The position numbers and the translations under genes are program-made. DNA of 64,000 nucleotides from Jeotgalibacillus terrae (GTDB taxonomy: Bacteria > Bacillota > Bacilli > Bacillales > Jeotgalibacillaceae): positions 182,193 through 246,192 of the forward strand of contig NZ_JAFBDK010000005.1 in assembly GCF_016908195.1 (NCBI RefSeq), given 5' to 3'. Shown here piece by piece: positions 16,276 to 25,094 of the stretch. Below the pieces are notes generated by a model. That model saw only the letters and a list, made by a program, of their open reading frames with translations. It ran no database searches and had not been told where the DNA came from. Within the stretch, counting starts at the first letter, position 1. Every line of letters begins with the position of its first letter.

Positions 16276-17886
16276 TCAGGATGTTTTTTTCTGTCTGTAT
16301 GTCATGTTTTTAGGCAGGTAAACTGAGAATGTTGTACCACGACCGTGATCGGAATGTACTTCAATACTGCCGCCAAGGTTTTCAGCAGCCTGCTTTACAA
16401 TCGAAAGTCCATAGCCTCTGTCAGTCTCACCTTTTGTTGAATAGCCTGTTGTAAAAACAAGGTCCAGATTCGCCTCAGGAATGCCTTCTCCGTTATCTTC
16501 AACCTCAATCACAATATCGTTTCCTAGATCCGTCAGAAAAAAGTTCACCACAGGCTCAGTTTTTCTTTCTGCAGCATCGAAGGCATTATCAACAAGATTG
16601 CTGATAATAGACGCAACTTCACTGACAGCTTTTCCTGATAATATGTGAAGACTGCTATTTTCTTCTATGTTAAAAACAATTTTCTTTTCAGAAGCTTTTC
16701 CGGCCTTACCTAACAGTAATGCCTGAATCCTTGGGTCTTCGATCTGCTCAAAAATAACTTTATTCTGAAGATCCTGGGCATCAGATTCCGCCTGAATCAT
16801 CTCAATTGCTTCATCGTATTTTCCAAGCTGAAGAAGTCCTGACAGAATATAAAGCTTATTGGAAAACTCGTGTGTCTGAGCTCTTAGATCCTCTGAGTAT
16901 CTCTTTACTTCAGAGAGTGTTTCGATCATTTTATTCATTTCAGTTTTGTCACGAAAAGTGGATACTACACCTGTTACTTTTCCATTTTTGATGATGGGCG
17001 TCCGGTTAATAATCACATGTCGATTACGCAAAGTAGTCTCCACATCACGTTGCGGAGAACCGCTTTCGAGCACTTCATAGACGCCTGTATTAGGGAGAAT
17101 GGATTCAACTTTTTGATTCAGCACACGCTCATCAACATTAAGAAGATCCATAGCGGACTGATTCAAAATCTTAATATAGCCATCTTCATCTACAGAAATA
17201 ATCGCCTCTTTAATGGAATGAAGGATCGCCTGACGCTCCTGGTAAAGGGAAGTCATCTCATCAGGCTCTAGGCCCAGCGTCATTTTTCTGATATTCCTGG
17301 CAAGCAGATAGCTTGAAAGAATGCCAAAAATGATGACAATCAGTGAGATCATCGTAATGACTGAACCACGTTCAATTGCGTTGTCAATAATAGATGAGGT
17401 GAGGTAACCAACAGACACGATGCCGACAATGTCACCTTCAGCGTTCCGGATCGGACCTTTCCCGCGGATAGACGGACCAAGTGTGCCTTCAGACTTGGAA
17501 ATATAAAATTCACCGTTTTCAAGGGCGCGCGCATTATCATCCCCAACCATTAACTTCCCAAGCTTTTCTGCATCGGGGTGGGCATAGCGCTCACCTTTTG
17601 TATTCCCAATCACAATGAATGCAGTACCGGTTTCCTCACGAATCCGATTGATCAACGGCTGTAACACGGTGGAGGGTTCATCTTCTTCAAAGGCATTAAT
17701 AACAGTGGGCATTGCAGATACAGTTACCGCAAGCTGCATTGCCTGGGTCCCCATCTGCCGCTCGATCTGTTTGTATTCAATTACTAGAGAGATAACGAGA
17801 AAAACGAGCATCACTAAAAGAATGCTGACAATATTCAGACTGATGATTTTCGCTGCAAGTGATAATCTTCTCCGTTTAGTTTTCAT
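16276..17886 (-). CDS. Sensor histidine kinase, CitA/DcuS type
   Basis: A 536-residue kinase. The first membrane helix (about 11-33) and second (about 175-196, MISLIVIIFGILSSYLLARN) enclose a PASp sensor domain of the citrate/C4-dicarboxylate family. A cytoplasmic PAS domain (about 210-320), a SPOB-type phospho-acceptor helix (RAQTHEFSNKLYILSGLLQL) and an ATPase domain (VDNAFDAAE, DNGEGIPE, KGETDRGYGLSIV) follow. It probably senses external citrate-like carboxylates. A weak cre-like element sits just before its ribosome binding site. Confidence 0.9.
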   Translation of the reverse strand: MKTKRRRLSLAAKIISLNIVSILLVMLVFLVISLVIEYKQIERQMGTQAMQLAVTVSAMPTVINAFEEDEPSTVLQPLINRIREETGTAFIVIGNTKGERYAHPDAEKLGKLMVGDDNARALENGEFYISKSEGTLGPSIRGKGPIRNAEGDIVGIVSVGYLTSSIIDNAIERGSVITMISLIVIIFGILSSYLLARNIRKMTLGLEPDEMTSLYQERQAILHSIKEAIISVDEDGYIKILNQSAMDLLNVDERVLNQKVESILPNTGVYEVLESGSPQRDVETTLRNRHVIINRTPIIKNGKVTGVVSTFRDKTEMNKMIETLSEVKRYSEDLRAQTHEFSNKLYILSGLLQLGKYDEAIEMIQAESDAQDLQNKVIFEQIEDPRIQALLLGKAGKASEKKIVFNIEENSSLHILSGKAVSEVASIISNLVDNAFDAAERKTEPVVNFFLTDLGNDIVIEVEDNGEGIPEANLDLVFTTGYSTKGETDRGYGLSIVKQAAENLGGSIEVHSDHGRGTTFSVYLPKNMTYRQKKTS

Positions 17887-17961
17887 AGGTGCTCCTTAAG
17901 AAAGCGCTTTTTTCTATTCTAAATGGGATCCAGTATTTTTGGAAGGTTATCAGTAAATAAA

Positions 17962-17988
17962 AAACCCCTGCCTGTTTGGCAGAGGTTT
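17962..17988 (-). terminator. Terminator of the serine hydrolase gene
   Basis: The arms at 17962-17972 and 17978-17988 pair over 11 bp with one G-U on the minus strand, and are followed by a T-run (ggttttttattt). The hairpin ends just beyond the stop codon of the serine hydrolase gene. Confidence 0.8.
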
Positions 17989-19088
17989 TAACGCAGAGAT
18001 TCAGTCAAATCACGCCGAAATGATTCATCTCTTAATATTGCTTTCTGAAAATCATTCATTGATTTTGAGAGTCTCATCTGATCAAGCAGCACAAGGTTAT
18101 CTGCAAAGAACGAGATTTCAGTCCGGTTTCCTTCCAGGTCAGTTGCATACAGTGAAAAAGTCAGCACGTGCGGCGTTGAACCGCCTTTTTGTCCGGCGTG
18201 CTTAAGCCATTCCTGGTTATGAGGACTTTCCATAAGCGGTTCAAGCAGTGGATCAAGATGGCTGTGAACGCCTGTTGAAAAGAACGTTTTGCTGTTCAAC
18301 TTTTCCATAAATGCGGTATACGTTTTGGCATTAGAGCGTGTCAGATGATCAGACCAGTTTCTCTGCGCAGGAGCGTTCAGGGTTTTCAATACCTGCTGCT
18401 TTTCGGCGTCTGTCAGAGGCAGTTTGAGCCACCGGTTCATTATCATGACAGTCATATTTCGATATTCTTCTTTTGACAGTTCACGTACTTCAGCATTTGC
18501 ACCTTCATGCGTCAGGTTCTGTTCTGTCATAAGCGTATAAGGTACCGCAAGCGCTGATACAAAAGGAAAGATTGGCTCATGATCCATGAGCCCGATTTCT
18601 TCCAAGCTTTCATTGATCCTGTCCAGTCCAAGTCTGTGTATCAGGTAATCTGTATTGGCATTGGAACTGTAATTCATCATACCTTCTGCCACCTGAGCCA
18701 GGGTGACAGGGTCCTGATGATTAATTTCCTTCAGCCATGCTGCATGTGCACCGCCATCTGTCCGTTTGAAGTAAAAGGGCTCAAGTTCTGAAAGAGAGAC
18801 CTTTTCCTGAGGGTCAAGCGTACCCGCAGCAGCCTGTTTTGCGTACTCGACAGCAATAACCAGCTTTGCCGTACTCGCAAGCGGCAGCATGAGATCTTCC
18901 TGATGCGCAGCAAGCACTTCTCCATTGCGCTCCACCTTGAGTGCAGTGGAATCAGGATGCTGTCTGATCAATTCTATAAAACCATGAGGCTTTATTTTTC
19001 TTGTTTTATAAGCAAAGAAGGCTGCTCCGCCTCCAATTAGTAGTGCAATTAGTAAAGAGCCAATCAAAATCCAGTTCACGATCGTCAC
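17988..19088 (-). CDS. Membrane-anchored beta-lactamase-fold serine hydrolase
   Basis: A 366-residue protein with an N-terminal membrane helix (about 5-27) and a class A beta-lactamase/penicillin-binding-type domain outside. The active-site motifs are SxxK (S72-T-A-K75), SSN at 141-143 in place of SDN, and KGGS near 305. The deacylating Glu of true class A enzymes is not obvious to me. The role could be peptidoglycan-related or beta-lactam-binding; resistance should not be assumed. The gene upstream on this strand, 14 bases away, encodes a coiled-coil protein and is probably in the same operon. Confidence 0.8.
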   Translation of the reverse strand: MTIVNWILIGSLLIALLIGGGAAFFAYKTRKIKPHGFIELIRQHPDSTALKVERNGEVLAAHQEDLMLPLASTAKLVIAVEYAKQAAAGTLDPQEKVSLSELEPFYFKRTDGGAHAAWLKEINHQDPVTLAQVAEGMMNYSSNANTDYLIHRLGLDRINESLEEIGLMDHEPIFPFVSALAVPYTLMTEQNLTHEGANAEVRELSKEEYRNMTVMIMNRWLKLPLTDAEKQQVLKTLNAPAQRNWSDHLTRSNAKTYTAFMEKLNSKTFFSTGVHSHLDPLLEPLMESPHNQEWLKHAGQKGGSTPHVLTFSLYATDLEGNRTEISFFADNLVLLDQMRLSKSMNDFQKAILRDESFRRDLTESLR

Positions 19089-19102
19089 TCCCGATTACAA
19101 AA

Positions 19103-20050
19103 TCATCTGTGTTCTATACATTGCTGATAGCGATCCCATACTTCTTCCTGCTGGTGCAGAATCTGACCGCGTTCTTTTTGCAGGTTGCCGACTGCACGCG
19201 CAACTTTATATTTCGTGTCTTCCACTTTACTGATTGATTCGTTGATGCGGCTGTGAATCGTCCACTCGGAGAAAATGTCATCAAGAAAATAATCGGCAAA
19301 TGTGATAAATGACCCTCGCTCTACATTCATCGTTTCAGCAGACCCTTCTTTCACATCCTTCAGTTCCGATTCGAATTTGCGCAGGTTCCGCTGGGCACGA
19401 TGAAGGGCATCCTGTGACTGGTCAAGGTCACTGTGCTTCATTGCGGTTACAATCATACCGCCTCCAAGAAATGTATCCCAGGTGGACATCCCGTATGCAG
19501 ATCTCAGTTTTGACAGTGCAGTTTCTAAAGCAGATTCTGCACTGCGACCCGCGTAAATCGCTTCATCAATTTCAGTGAGCAATGCACCCAGGTCTGCATA
19601 ATGATCTAAATGAAGGTTAATTTCCTGTGCCGTTTCTCCATCATTCTGTTTAATCCAGCGTTCCTTTTCTTTGAGAAAGCTCTCCCAGTCATCTTCAACG
19701 GTTGTATAAGCAGACAGGGCATGTTCAAGTTCTGTTTTATCGCCTTTCAGATCTTTCAGCATCTTTTCATGTTCATTCAGTTTCAGTTCAGCCTTTGCCG
19801 CTTCGTCATACTCTTTTTCACGAAGCTCCTCATGTGTACCTTTCCATTTTCGTACGACGTTCACCAAAGAGAAACGGTCCATTTTATGCAGATCAAGCTG
19901 CTCTTCTGACAGGCTTTGTTCAAGCTCCTTCTTTTTCTGTTCATGCTCAACAAGCTGTGAACGTACATTCACTAACCGTTTTTCAAGCTTTCGTTTTTCA
20001 TCCAGTTTTTTTCGTAAATCCAGCTGTTTTCTCTCAAGTGTCTTTTCCAC
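19103..20050 (-). CDS. Coiled-coil protein of unknown function
   Basis: A 315-residue, highly charged protein. Residues 1-60 (TLERKQLDLRKKLDEKRKLE onward) and 75-115 are strong coiled coils; a more globular middle (about 130-200, with GGGMIVTAMKHSDLDQSQDA) and another helical segment to the end follow. No signal peptide or catalytic motif is visible. GGAGGGG precedes the ATG. It is transcribed leftward, 14 bases before the serine hydrolase gene. I do not recognise a family. Confidence 0.75.
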   Translation of the reverse strand: MEKTLERKQLDLRKKLDEKRKLEKRLVNVRSQLVEHEQKKKELEQSLSEEQLDLHKMDRFSLVNVVRKWKGTHEELREKEYDEAAKAELKLNEHEKMLKDLKGDKTELEHALSAYTTVEDDWESFLKEKERWIKQNDGETAQEINLHLDHYADLGALLTEIDEAIYAGRSAESALETALSKLRSAYGMSTWDTFLGGGMIVTAMKHSDLDQSQDALHRAQRNLRKFESELKDVKEGSAETMNVERGSFITFADYFLDDIFSEWTIHSRINESISKVEDTKYKVARAVGNLQKERGQILHQQEEVWDRYQQCIEHR

Positions 20051-20200
20051 GTGAACCCCTCCAATGTTTTGTTACTATGCATACGGATGAATCGGCCTGG
20101 AAGTTCCGGGGAATTTTAAAAAATTGGATGCTTGAGTACCATTCTTTTCTTGTAAAAGGTATGATGAAGTTTCCTGAAAATAGTAAAGGGGGGTGGGAAG

Positions 20201-20857
20201 ATGGATCGGTTCATAGAAGACTTATTGGTATTAATTAATCAGAAAGATAAAAGATTCCTGATTGGTGTATCCGGACACGGTGCAGCAGGAAAAACGACAT
20301 TTACACAAAAGCTTGCCGGGCGGATTGGGTCTGACAGGGTGAATGTCCTGAATACAGACCCTTATATTACGGACTCTGCAGTCAGAAAAAACACAATGAT
20401 TACATATGACTGGAATGGTAAGGAGCATACGTTCAAAATGACTGCCTGTCATCCAGCTGCACATCATATGCCGTCACTTGAAAGAGATATGAAGATGCTG
20501 AAAAAAGGGATGGATTTATATACCCTTGATACCGGCTGGCTGCCCAGTGAACTGCTTTCAGAGAGTAAGAAAGTGACGATCGCAGAAGGCATGAGCGTTG
20601 CTTTTCTGGATCAGTCGTTATTTGATCTGAGTATTTATTTTTATACAGACGGGGAGACGGAGTTTTTAAGAAGATCCGGCCGTGATATTAAAGAGCGTGG
20701 TATGGAGCTTGCATATCTGAAACAGTCACATGATGAGCGGCGGGTGCAATACGAGGTATTTATGCATGCGCACAGTGAATCGTTTGATGTTGTGGTGAAT
20801 ACGTCTGGGGATGGGTTTGTGGTTGAAAAGAATGAGGGGTTTGGCGGTGAGGATTGA
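20201..20857 (+). CDS. Uridine kinase-like P-loop protein
   Basis: A 218-residue P-loop NTPase with Walker A GHGAAGKTT (about 26-34), a nucleotide-kinase second motif (VNVLNTDPYIT), and ITYDWNGKEHTF and FYTDGETEFLRRSGRD, which resemble the uridine kinase/phosphoribulokinase family. It probably phosphorylates a nucleoside or small metabolite. GGGGGGTGGGAAG lies before the ATG at 20201. It is divergent from the coiled-coil gene. The family is clear, the substrate is not. Confidence 0.75.
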   Translation: MDRFIEDLLVLINQKDKRFLIGVSGHGAAGKTTFTQKLAGRIGSDRVNVLNTDPYITDSAVRKNTMITYDWNGKEHTFKMTACHPAAHHMPSLERDMKMLKKGMDLYTLDTGWLPSELLSESKKVTIAEGMSVAFLDQSLFDLSIYFYTDGETEFLRRSGRDIKERGMELAYLKQSHDERRVQYEVFMHAHSESFDVVVNTSGDGFVVEKNEGFGGED

Positions 20858-21027
20858 AGAAGTGTAATGAGATGGAATGTGACTGCTGCCGGACCAGTCT
20901 AATATTTCCACTCCCATCAATGTATTTCATTTAATCACATAGATATAAAGGGAATATAGGATTTTTTGTAGAAGTGTGCGGATAGAGATGAAATCGGAGG
21001 AAGACTACATCACAAGGAGACCCTATC

Positions 21028-21747
21028 ATGAGCAAAGTTGACTTATTATCAGTGACACATGATCCGAAGGCTAAGTTGTTACCCTATTTGAAAAAGCATG
21101 AAAACGCTCTGACCAGCCTTTACAATGAATGCTGGATCACAGTGAGCGATGAATCATCTGAAGCGCTGATTCATTATTTAATTCAGGATAGTCCTTTTAA
21201 TGCTGTGGTGATTCCAAAAAGTGGTGCAGCCAACGCCAGGAGAGAGGTCGTGTCATTCGGGCGGGAGTCAGCGTGTTCACATTACCATTATTGTGATCTG
21301 GACCGGCTCTTGACGTGGATGAACCATTACCCGGAAGAGCTTGAGTTGCTTGTTAAAAAAATTCCCGGTCAGGATTATACAGTGATTGGCCGGACAGAAC
21401 GTGCGATGGCTACTCATCCTGAAAGCTGGATTGAAACGGAGAAGATTACAAATAAAATTTGTTCACTCGCACTGGAACAGGAAATAGATATTACAGCGGG
21501 ATCATGTGCCTTTTCTAAAAACATCGCCAGATTGCTCGCTGAACATTCAGAAGCGAAAATGACAGACGCGGAATGGATGATGATCGCGAAAAATAAAGCA
21601 GGTGCTCATATTAGTGCTACTCAGGTAAATGGTCTTGAATATCATGAGTCAATTAACGCTCCGAACAAGTCTGAAGAGGAAGCGGAAATATGGTTTACCC
21701 GGTTAAAGCTGAGCACGATCATCAGTGAGACGATTTTAAAAAAGTGA
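21028..21747 (+). CDS. Hypothetical protein (239 aa)
   Basis: I do not recognise this soluble 239-residue protein. It has an N-terminal alpha/beta part (WITVSDESSEALIHYLI, then FNAVVIPKSGAANARREVVS) and a middle with Cys-His residues (ACSHYHYCDLDRLLTW, about 82-97). A central VIGRTERAMATHPESW and a helical C-terminus follow. There is no signal peptide or membrane helix. AAGGAGA precedes the ATG. A small NTF2-like gene follows after 9 bases, so the two likely form an operon. Confidence 0.7.
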   Translation: MSKVDLLSVTHDPKAKLLPYLKKHENALTSLYNECWITVSDESSEALIHYLIQDSPFNAVVIPKSGAANARREVVSFGRESACSHYHYCDLDRLLTWMNHYPEELELLVKKIPGQDYTVIGRTERAMATHPESWIETEKITNKICSLALEQEIDITAGSCAFSKNIARLLAEHSEAKMTDAEWMMIAKNKAGAHISATQVNGLEYHESINAPNKSEEEAEIWFTRLKLSTIISETILKK

Positions 21748-21756
21748 GGGGATAGC

Positions 21757-22122
21757 ATGAACGCTCAGGACACGCTTCAAGCTTACATAGAAGCAACAAA
21801 CACGCATGACTTTGAAAACGTAAGGCAGGTACTCCATGATGACGCATTGTTCTGGTTTACCAATCAGACCTGCAGGACACATAGCGAAATTCAGGTGTAT
21901 TTTGAAAGTACGTGGGCAGTGATTAAAGAAGAGGCCTACTCTGCCATTGATATCAGATGGCTGCATGCTGATGACACTTCCGCTTCCTGTGTGTACGTCT
22001 ATCAATACGAAGGTTACTATGAAGGGCAGCTGGTGTCAGGAAGCGGCCGTGCAACAAATGTTTTTAAGAAGACAGACGCCGGATGGAAGCTCATTCACGA
22101 GCACCTGAGCAAATTGACGTAA
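21757..22122 (+). CDS. NTF2/SnoaL-like protein (DUF4440 type)
   Basis: A 121-residue cone-shaped NTF2-like domain: a helical start (DTLQAYIEATNTHDFENVRQ) followed by LHDDALFWFTNQ, a helix with YFESTWAVIKEE, and the closing strands RATNVFKKTDAGWKLIHEHL. Members act as small enzymes, binding modules or stress proteins; the ligand cannot be told. GAGGGGA lies before the ATG. It follows the 239-residue hypothetical gene closely. Confidence 0.8.
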   Translation: MNAQDTLQAYIEATNTHDFENVRQVLHDDALFWFTNQTCRTHSEIQVYFESTWAVIKEEAYSAIDIRWLHADDTSASCVYVYQYEGYYEGQLVSGSGRATNVFKKTDAGWKLIHEHLSKLT

Positions 22123-22165
22123 CATTTCCCAGACTGAACCGTACCTATACAAAGAGGTGAAGAGA

Positions 22166-22912
22166 ATGTTTCTGAAAAGAGTCACGCTAAAACGGGAAGA
22201 GATCAATGACCAACGTGAGTACCCATTTCATATTCCTGCGATCAGATCATTCAGCGAAATAAACTTCAATAAGAATGTCACGTTTTTCGTGGGGGAAAAC
22301 GGTTCGGGAAAATCAACGCTTTTAGAAGCTATTGCTGACCAGTGCGGGTTCAATCCTGCTGGTGGCGGCAGAAATAATACATATAACCTTCATGCCTCAG
22401 AGTCGGCGCTTGGACCTTACCTCAGGTTGTCGTGGATGCCTAAAGTGACAAATGGATTTTTTCTGCGCGCGGAATCGTTCTATCAGTTTGCAACTCATTT
22501 AGATGAACTGGATCAGGATGATCTGGAGGGACTTACCTATCAGTCCTATGGCGGAAAGTCTCTTCATGAGCAGTCCCATGGAGAATCATTTTTGTCACTG
22601 TTTGCAAACCGTTTTCAGCAAAAAGCGATCTACCTGCTTGATGAGCCTGAGGCCGCACTGTCTCCCCAGCGCCAGCTTGCTCTGTTAAAAATCATGCATG
22701 ACCTTGAAAAACAGGGAAGCTGTCAGTTCATCATTGCGACTCATTCGCCCATTCTTCTCGGATACCCGGATGCTGATATATTAAGCTTTGATGAAGGAAA
22801 GATTCAGTCTATGGCATACGAAATGACCGATCATTACCAGATCACAAGTTACTTTTTACAGCACAGGGAGCGGATGCTTGAACAGTTGTTTGCGGAGGAG
22901 GATGAGGAATGA
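22166..22912 (+). CDS. AAA/ABC-type ATPase (stand-alone)
   Basis: A 248-residue ATPase with Walker A GENGSGKST (about 42-50), an ABC-like signature region (SHGESFLSLF), Walker B with DEP (IYLLDEPEAALS) and the switch His in IATHSPILLG. There is no membrane domain gene beside it, so it belongs with the stand-alone 'AAA family ATPase' group (RecF/SMC-like fold) rather than a transporter. The ATG at 22166 follows AAAGAGGTGA; an in-frame GTG three codons upstream overlaps it. Its last codons overlap the next lipoprotein gene (ATGA). Confidence 0.8.
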   Translation: MFLKRVTLKREEINDQREYPFHIPAIRSFSEINFNKNVTFFVGENGSGKSTLLEAIADQCGFNPAGGGRNNTYNLHASESALGPYLRLSWMPKVTNGFFLRAESFYQFATHLDELDQDDLEGLTYQSYGGKSLHEQSHGESFLSLFANRFQQKAIYLLDEPEAALSPQRQLALLKIMHDLEKQGSCQFIIATHSPILLGYPDADILSFDEGKIQSMAYEMTDHYQITSYFLQHRERMLEQLFAEEDEE

Positions 22913-23313
22913 AGAAATGGTTTTTGATCGTAGCAATGATGATACTCACCGGTTGTGCAGGTATAGGTAAACAATCGGATGTTTTTGTTTTTACAGGCGA
23001 ATCGGAAAACTGGCGTGTGAACTATATATCTGCGAAGTCAGAAGAAGACAGAGTAGAAAACGATTACTGGATTTATTATATCGGAGACGAAAATCCAGGG
23101 GAGGTTTCATACAGCATCGACTTAGGTTCAGGTGCAACGTCTGCAGGATCTGCTGATCTGAGTCACACTGATGTAATCAGAGCCGGCGGGGGCTGCAGTG
23201 ACTGTGAGACACTGAAAGAAGATGATGTTCTGCAGTTTGAAGTTGAGTGGGATGGACAGCAGGAGTCTTTTGAGGTGACTTATGATGAAGAAGCGAGAGG
23301 CGTCATGGAATAG
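22909..23313 (+). CDS. Small lipoprotein, unknown
   Basis: A 134-residue protein with a lipoprotein signal (MKKWFLIVAMMILTGCAG, Cys at 16). The mature part is acidic, with beta-rich segments and a CxDCET pair (GGGCSDCETLKEDD, about 90-103) that could form a disulfide or bind metal. It starts within the stop of the ATPase gene and is thus coupled to it. No family recognised. Confidence 0.75.
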   Translation: MKKWFLIVAMMILTGCAGIGKQSDVFVFTGESENWRVNYISAKSEEDRVENDYWIYYIGDENPGEVSYSIDLGSGATSAGSADLSHTDVIRAGGGCSDCETLKEDDVLQFEVEWDGQQESFEVTYDEEARGVME

Positions 23314-23323
23314 GGGAGAAAAC

Positions 23324-23836
23324 ATGGATCATAAAATAATCATCAGACGCGTAACTACAGCTGATGCAGAGCAGTTAAGAGACCATGCCAGAAAAGTACT
23401 GATTGAGAATGCTGACAGGATGGGAACTTCACTGAATGAATTTAATGTAACGATTGAAGAAGAAATAGAATGGATCCGATCACATGAAAAACAGGGTGTA
23501 ATATTTGCAGCAGAAATTGATGGAATGATTATTGGAATGATTAAGTTCCGGTTATCTTCACTTGAAAAATTCAGTCATCAGGGGTTGTTCGGTATGAGCA
23601 TTCAGGAAGCCTATACGAATCAGGGGATCGGACGTAGATTGCTTGAACAGTTGTTTGACTGGGCAAAACAGGACGACAGAGTGGAGAAAATTTCACTTGA
23701 GGTATTTGCGGATAATGATCGCGCGATTCATTTATATAAAAAGATGGGGTTTGTTGAGGAAGGACGTAAGGTGCGGCATGTGAAGCTTGGACCGGATCGT
23801 TATGTAGATGAGCTTTTGATGGGGAAATTTCTTTGA
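23324..23836 (+). CDS. GNAT family N-acetyltransferase (RimI/SpeG-like)
   Basis: A 170-residue acetyltransferase. The acetyl-CoA loop is NQGIGRRLLEQLF (about 102-114), and the C-terminal half has the canonical EVFADNDRAIHLYKKMGF. The layout is like small-molecule or protein-terminal acetyltransferases of the PA/YkkB group. The ATG at 23324 follows GGGGAGAAAAC; the open frame 14 codons upstream overlaps the lipoprotein gene. It is the last gene of the 22.1-23.8 kb cluster, before a terminator. Confidence 0.88.
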   Translation: MDHKIIIRRVTTADAEQLRDHARKVLIENADRMGTSLNEFNVTIEEEIEWIRSHEKQGVIFAAEIDGMIIGMIKFRLSSLEKFSHQGLFGMSIQEAYTNQGIGRRLLEQLFDWAKQDDRVEKISLEVFADNDRAIHLYKKMGFVEEGRKVRHVKLGPDRYVDELLMGKFL

Positions 23837-23850
23837 AATAGGCCTAGTAA

Positions 23851-23876
23851 AAACCAGGAGTGAATGCTCCTGGTTT
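23851..23876 (+). terminator. Bidirectional terminator
   Basis: The arms AAACCAGGAG (23851-23860) and CTCCTGGTTT (23867-23876) form a perfect 10-bp stem, followed by TTTT. It ends the ATPase-lipoprotein-GNAT run and, from the other side, the small membrane-protein gene. Confidence 0.88.
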
Positions 23877-23886
23877 TTTGGTGCGT

Positions 23887-24138
23887 TTACCAATAAAAAA
23901 CAATGACAGCAACCAATGCTGCAATATAGTAACCGGTATTTGCATATCGTTTCATTTTTTTAGACAGTGTATCCTGTTCAAGTTTTTTAATATACATAAT
24001 GACTGCCAGCATGAGGAGCATGATGATTAAATCTGTTAATACGTAGCCATCCTGTGACCTGAGAATAAGAGAAATGAAAACGATCGCAGCTGCTATATTG
24101 GCCCCGATCACGATCAGTGGTGAGGTCTTTTCATTCAA
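23887..24138 (-). CDS. Small three-helix membrane protein
   Basis: An 83-residue protein with hydrophobic helices at about 8-25, 32-50 and 65-82, and a basic loop KKLEQDTLSKKMKR between the last two. A TTG at 24138 is preferred because GGGAG lies 8 bases before it; a GTG three codons upstream overlaps that Shine-Dalgarno. Single gene, no family recognised. Confidence 0.6.
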   Translation of the reverse strand: MNEKTSPLIVIGANIAAAIVFISLILRSQDGYVLTDLIIMLLMLAVIMYIKKLEQDTLSKKMKRYANTGYYIAALVAVIVFYW

Positions 24139-24367
24139 TGGAATCACTCCCTGAGATGAGGCTTGTTGCTCTTATTGTAGTGGACGTGGTGGGGGAAGTA
24201 AAAAAGCGGGTTCGGTGGATGGGCTGGTGAAGGAATTAGTCTTAACATTGATGGAATCATTCGGTCGTTGTGCCAAGCCCGGCCTTCCGCCTCTAACAAA
24301 CCTCTGTCATAATCATCTTCACCCTCCAACATTAATAACATTCTGTGACAACAAGCAAAAACTGTTT

Positions 24368-24402
24368 TTCTGCAAAAGTTCTGCACATTCTTTGGGTAGA
24401 TT
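24368..24402 (+). promoter_or_regulatory. Phased direct-repeat operator and promoter of the YdhK-type gene
   Basis: TTCTGCA occurs at 24368-24374 and again at 24379-24385, an 11-bp period typical of OmpR-family regulators. A -10-like TAGATT follows 11 bases later at 24397-24402. The same repeat with the same spacing is found upstream of the two-component operon and the APC permease. The rest of the 24139-24436 gap holds nothing I can name. Confidence 0.55.
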
Positions 24403-24436
24403 AAATAAGAATCATACATTTGGAGGGATAAAACAG

Positions 24437-25048
24437 ATGAGAAACAAACTAATGATGGGAACGATCGCACTTACGCTTAGTGCTGGACTGGCAGCTTGTG
24501 GCGGCAACGAAATGGATGACAACATGAATGAGGACATGGAAGAAAACATGGATGAACAAATGGAAGATATGGAAGAAAACATGGATGAACAAATGGACGG
24601 TATGGATCACTCAGGCATGGACATGTCTGGCTCGGGCGAAGTGCCTGAAGGGTTGGAAGAAGCAGAAAATCCAGCTTTTGAAGCAGGCGATACAGCGATT
24701 ATTACTGAAGCGCACATGGAGGGGATGGAAGGAGCAGAGGCAACGATCGTAGGTGCATACGACACAGTAGCTTACAGCATTTCCTATGATCCTGCCAATG
24801 GAGGAGAACGCGTTGAAGACCACAAGTGGATCATTCACGAAGAGATTACAGAAGCTTCAGAGGAACCGTATACTGAAGGTGATGAAGTACAGGTTGAGGC
24901 TGAACATATGGAAGGAATGAACGGTGCCACAGCTACGATTGATTCAGCGGAAGAAACAACAGTCTATATGATTGATTTCACGCTGGAATCAGGTGAAGAA
25001 GTAACGAATCATAAGTGGGTAACAGAAGAAGAATTATCTGCAGAATAA
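24437..25048 (+). CDS. ydhK: YdhK-family lipoprotein, two DUF1541 repeats
   Basis: A 203-residue lipoprotein. The signal ends in SAGLAACGG (Cys at about 20). A linker rich in Met, Asp and Glu contains a tandem 33-bp DNA repeat and the motif MDHSGMDM, which resembles copper-binding Met/His motifs of CopA/PcoA. Two DUF1541 repeats follow (AHMEGMEGAEATIVGAYD and EHMEGMNGATATIDSAEE, each ending in NHKW or DHKW). It sits convergent to a two-component system and near a Csp protein. A role in extracytoplasmic copper handling is inferred, not shown. Confidence 0.82.
   Translation: MRNKLMMGTIALTLSAGLAACGGNEMDDNMNEDMEENMDEQMEDMEENMDEQMDGMDHSGMDMSGSGEVPEGLEEAENPAFEAGDTAIITEAHMEGMEGAEATIVGAYDTVAYSISYDPANGGERVEDHKWIIHEEITEASEEPYTEGDEVQVEAEHMEGMNGATATIDSAEETTVYMIDFTLESGEEVTNHKWVTEEELSAE
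24536..24597 (+). repeat. Two tandem copies of a 33-bp unit inside ydhK
   Basis: The 29-base string starting atggaagaaaacatggatga at 24536-24564 recurs identically at 24569-24597, a 33-bp period. It encodes the repeated block EDMEENMDEQM, and the flanking sequence is a degenerate continuation. Such repeats expand or shrink by replication slippage, so the linker length probably varies between strains. Confidence 0.9.
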
Positions 25049-25050
25049 GT

Positions 25051-25086
25051 AAAAGCTGAGGGAGTATATAATCTCCTTCAGCTTTT
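25051..25086 (+). terminator. Bidirectional terminator
   Basis: Bases 25051-25064 pair with 25073-25086 (AAAAGCTGAGGGAG / CTCCTTCAGCTTTT, one mismatch), flanked by A and T runs. The hairpin lies between ydhK and the convergent response-regulator gene. Confidence 0.85.
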
Positions 25087-25094
25087 TTCGTCTA

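Noticed and set aside
17988..19088. Beta-lactamase resistance enzyme
   Set aside because: The SxxK, SSN and KGG motifs show the fold only; no clear deacylating Glu was found and the protein is a membrane-anchored variant.
24536..24597. CRISPR-like array
   Set aside because: Two coding repeats with no spacers; the 33-bp period is a codon repeat inside an ORF. No CRISPR or cas gene was seen elsewhere.
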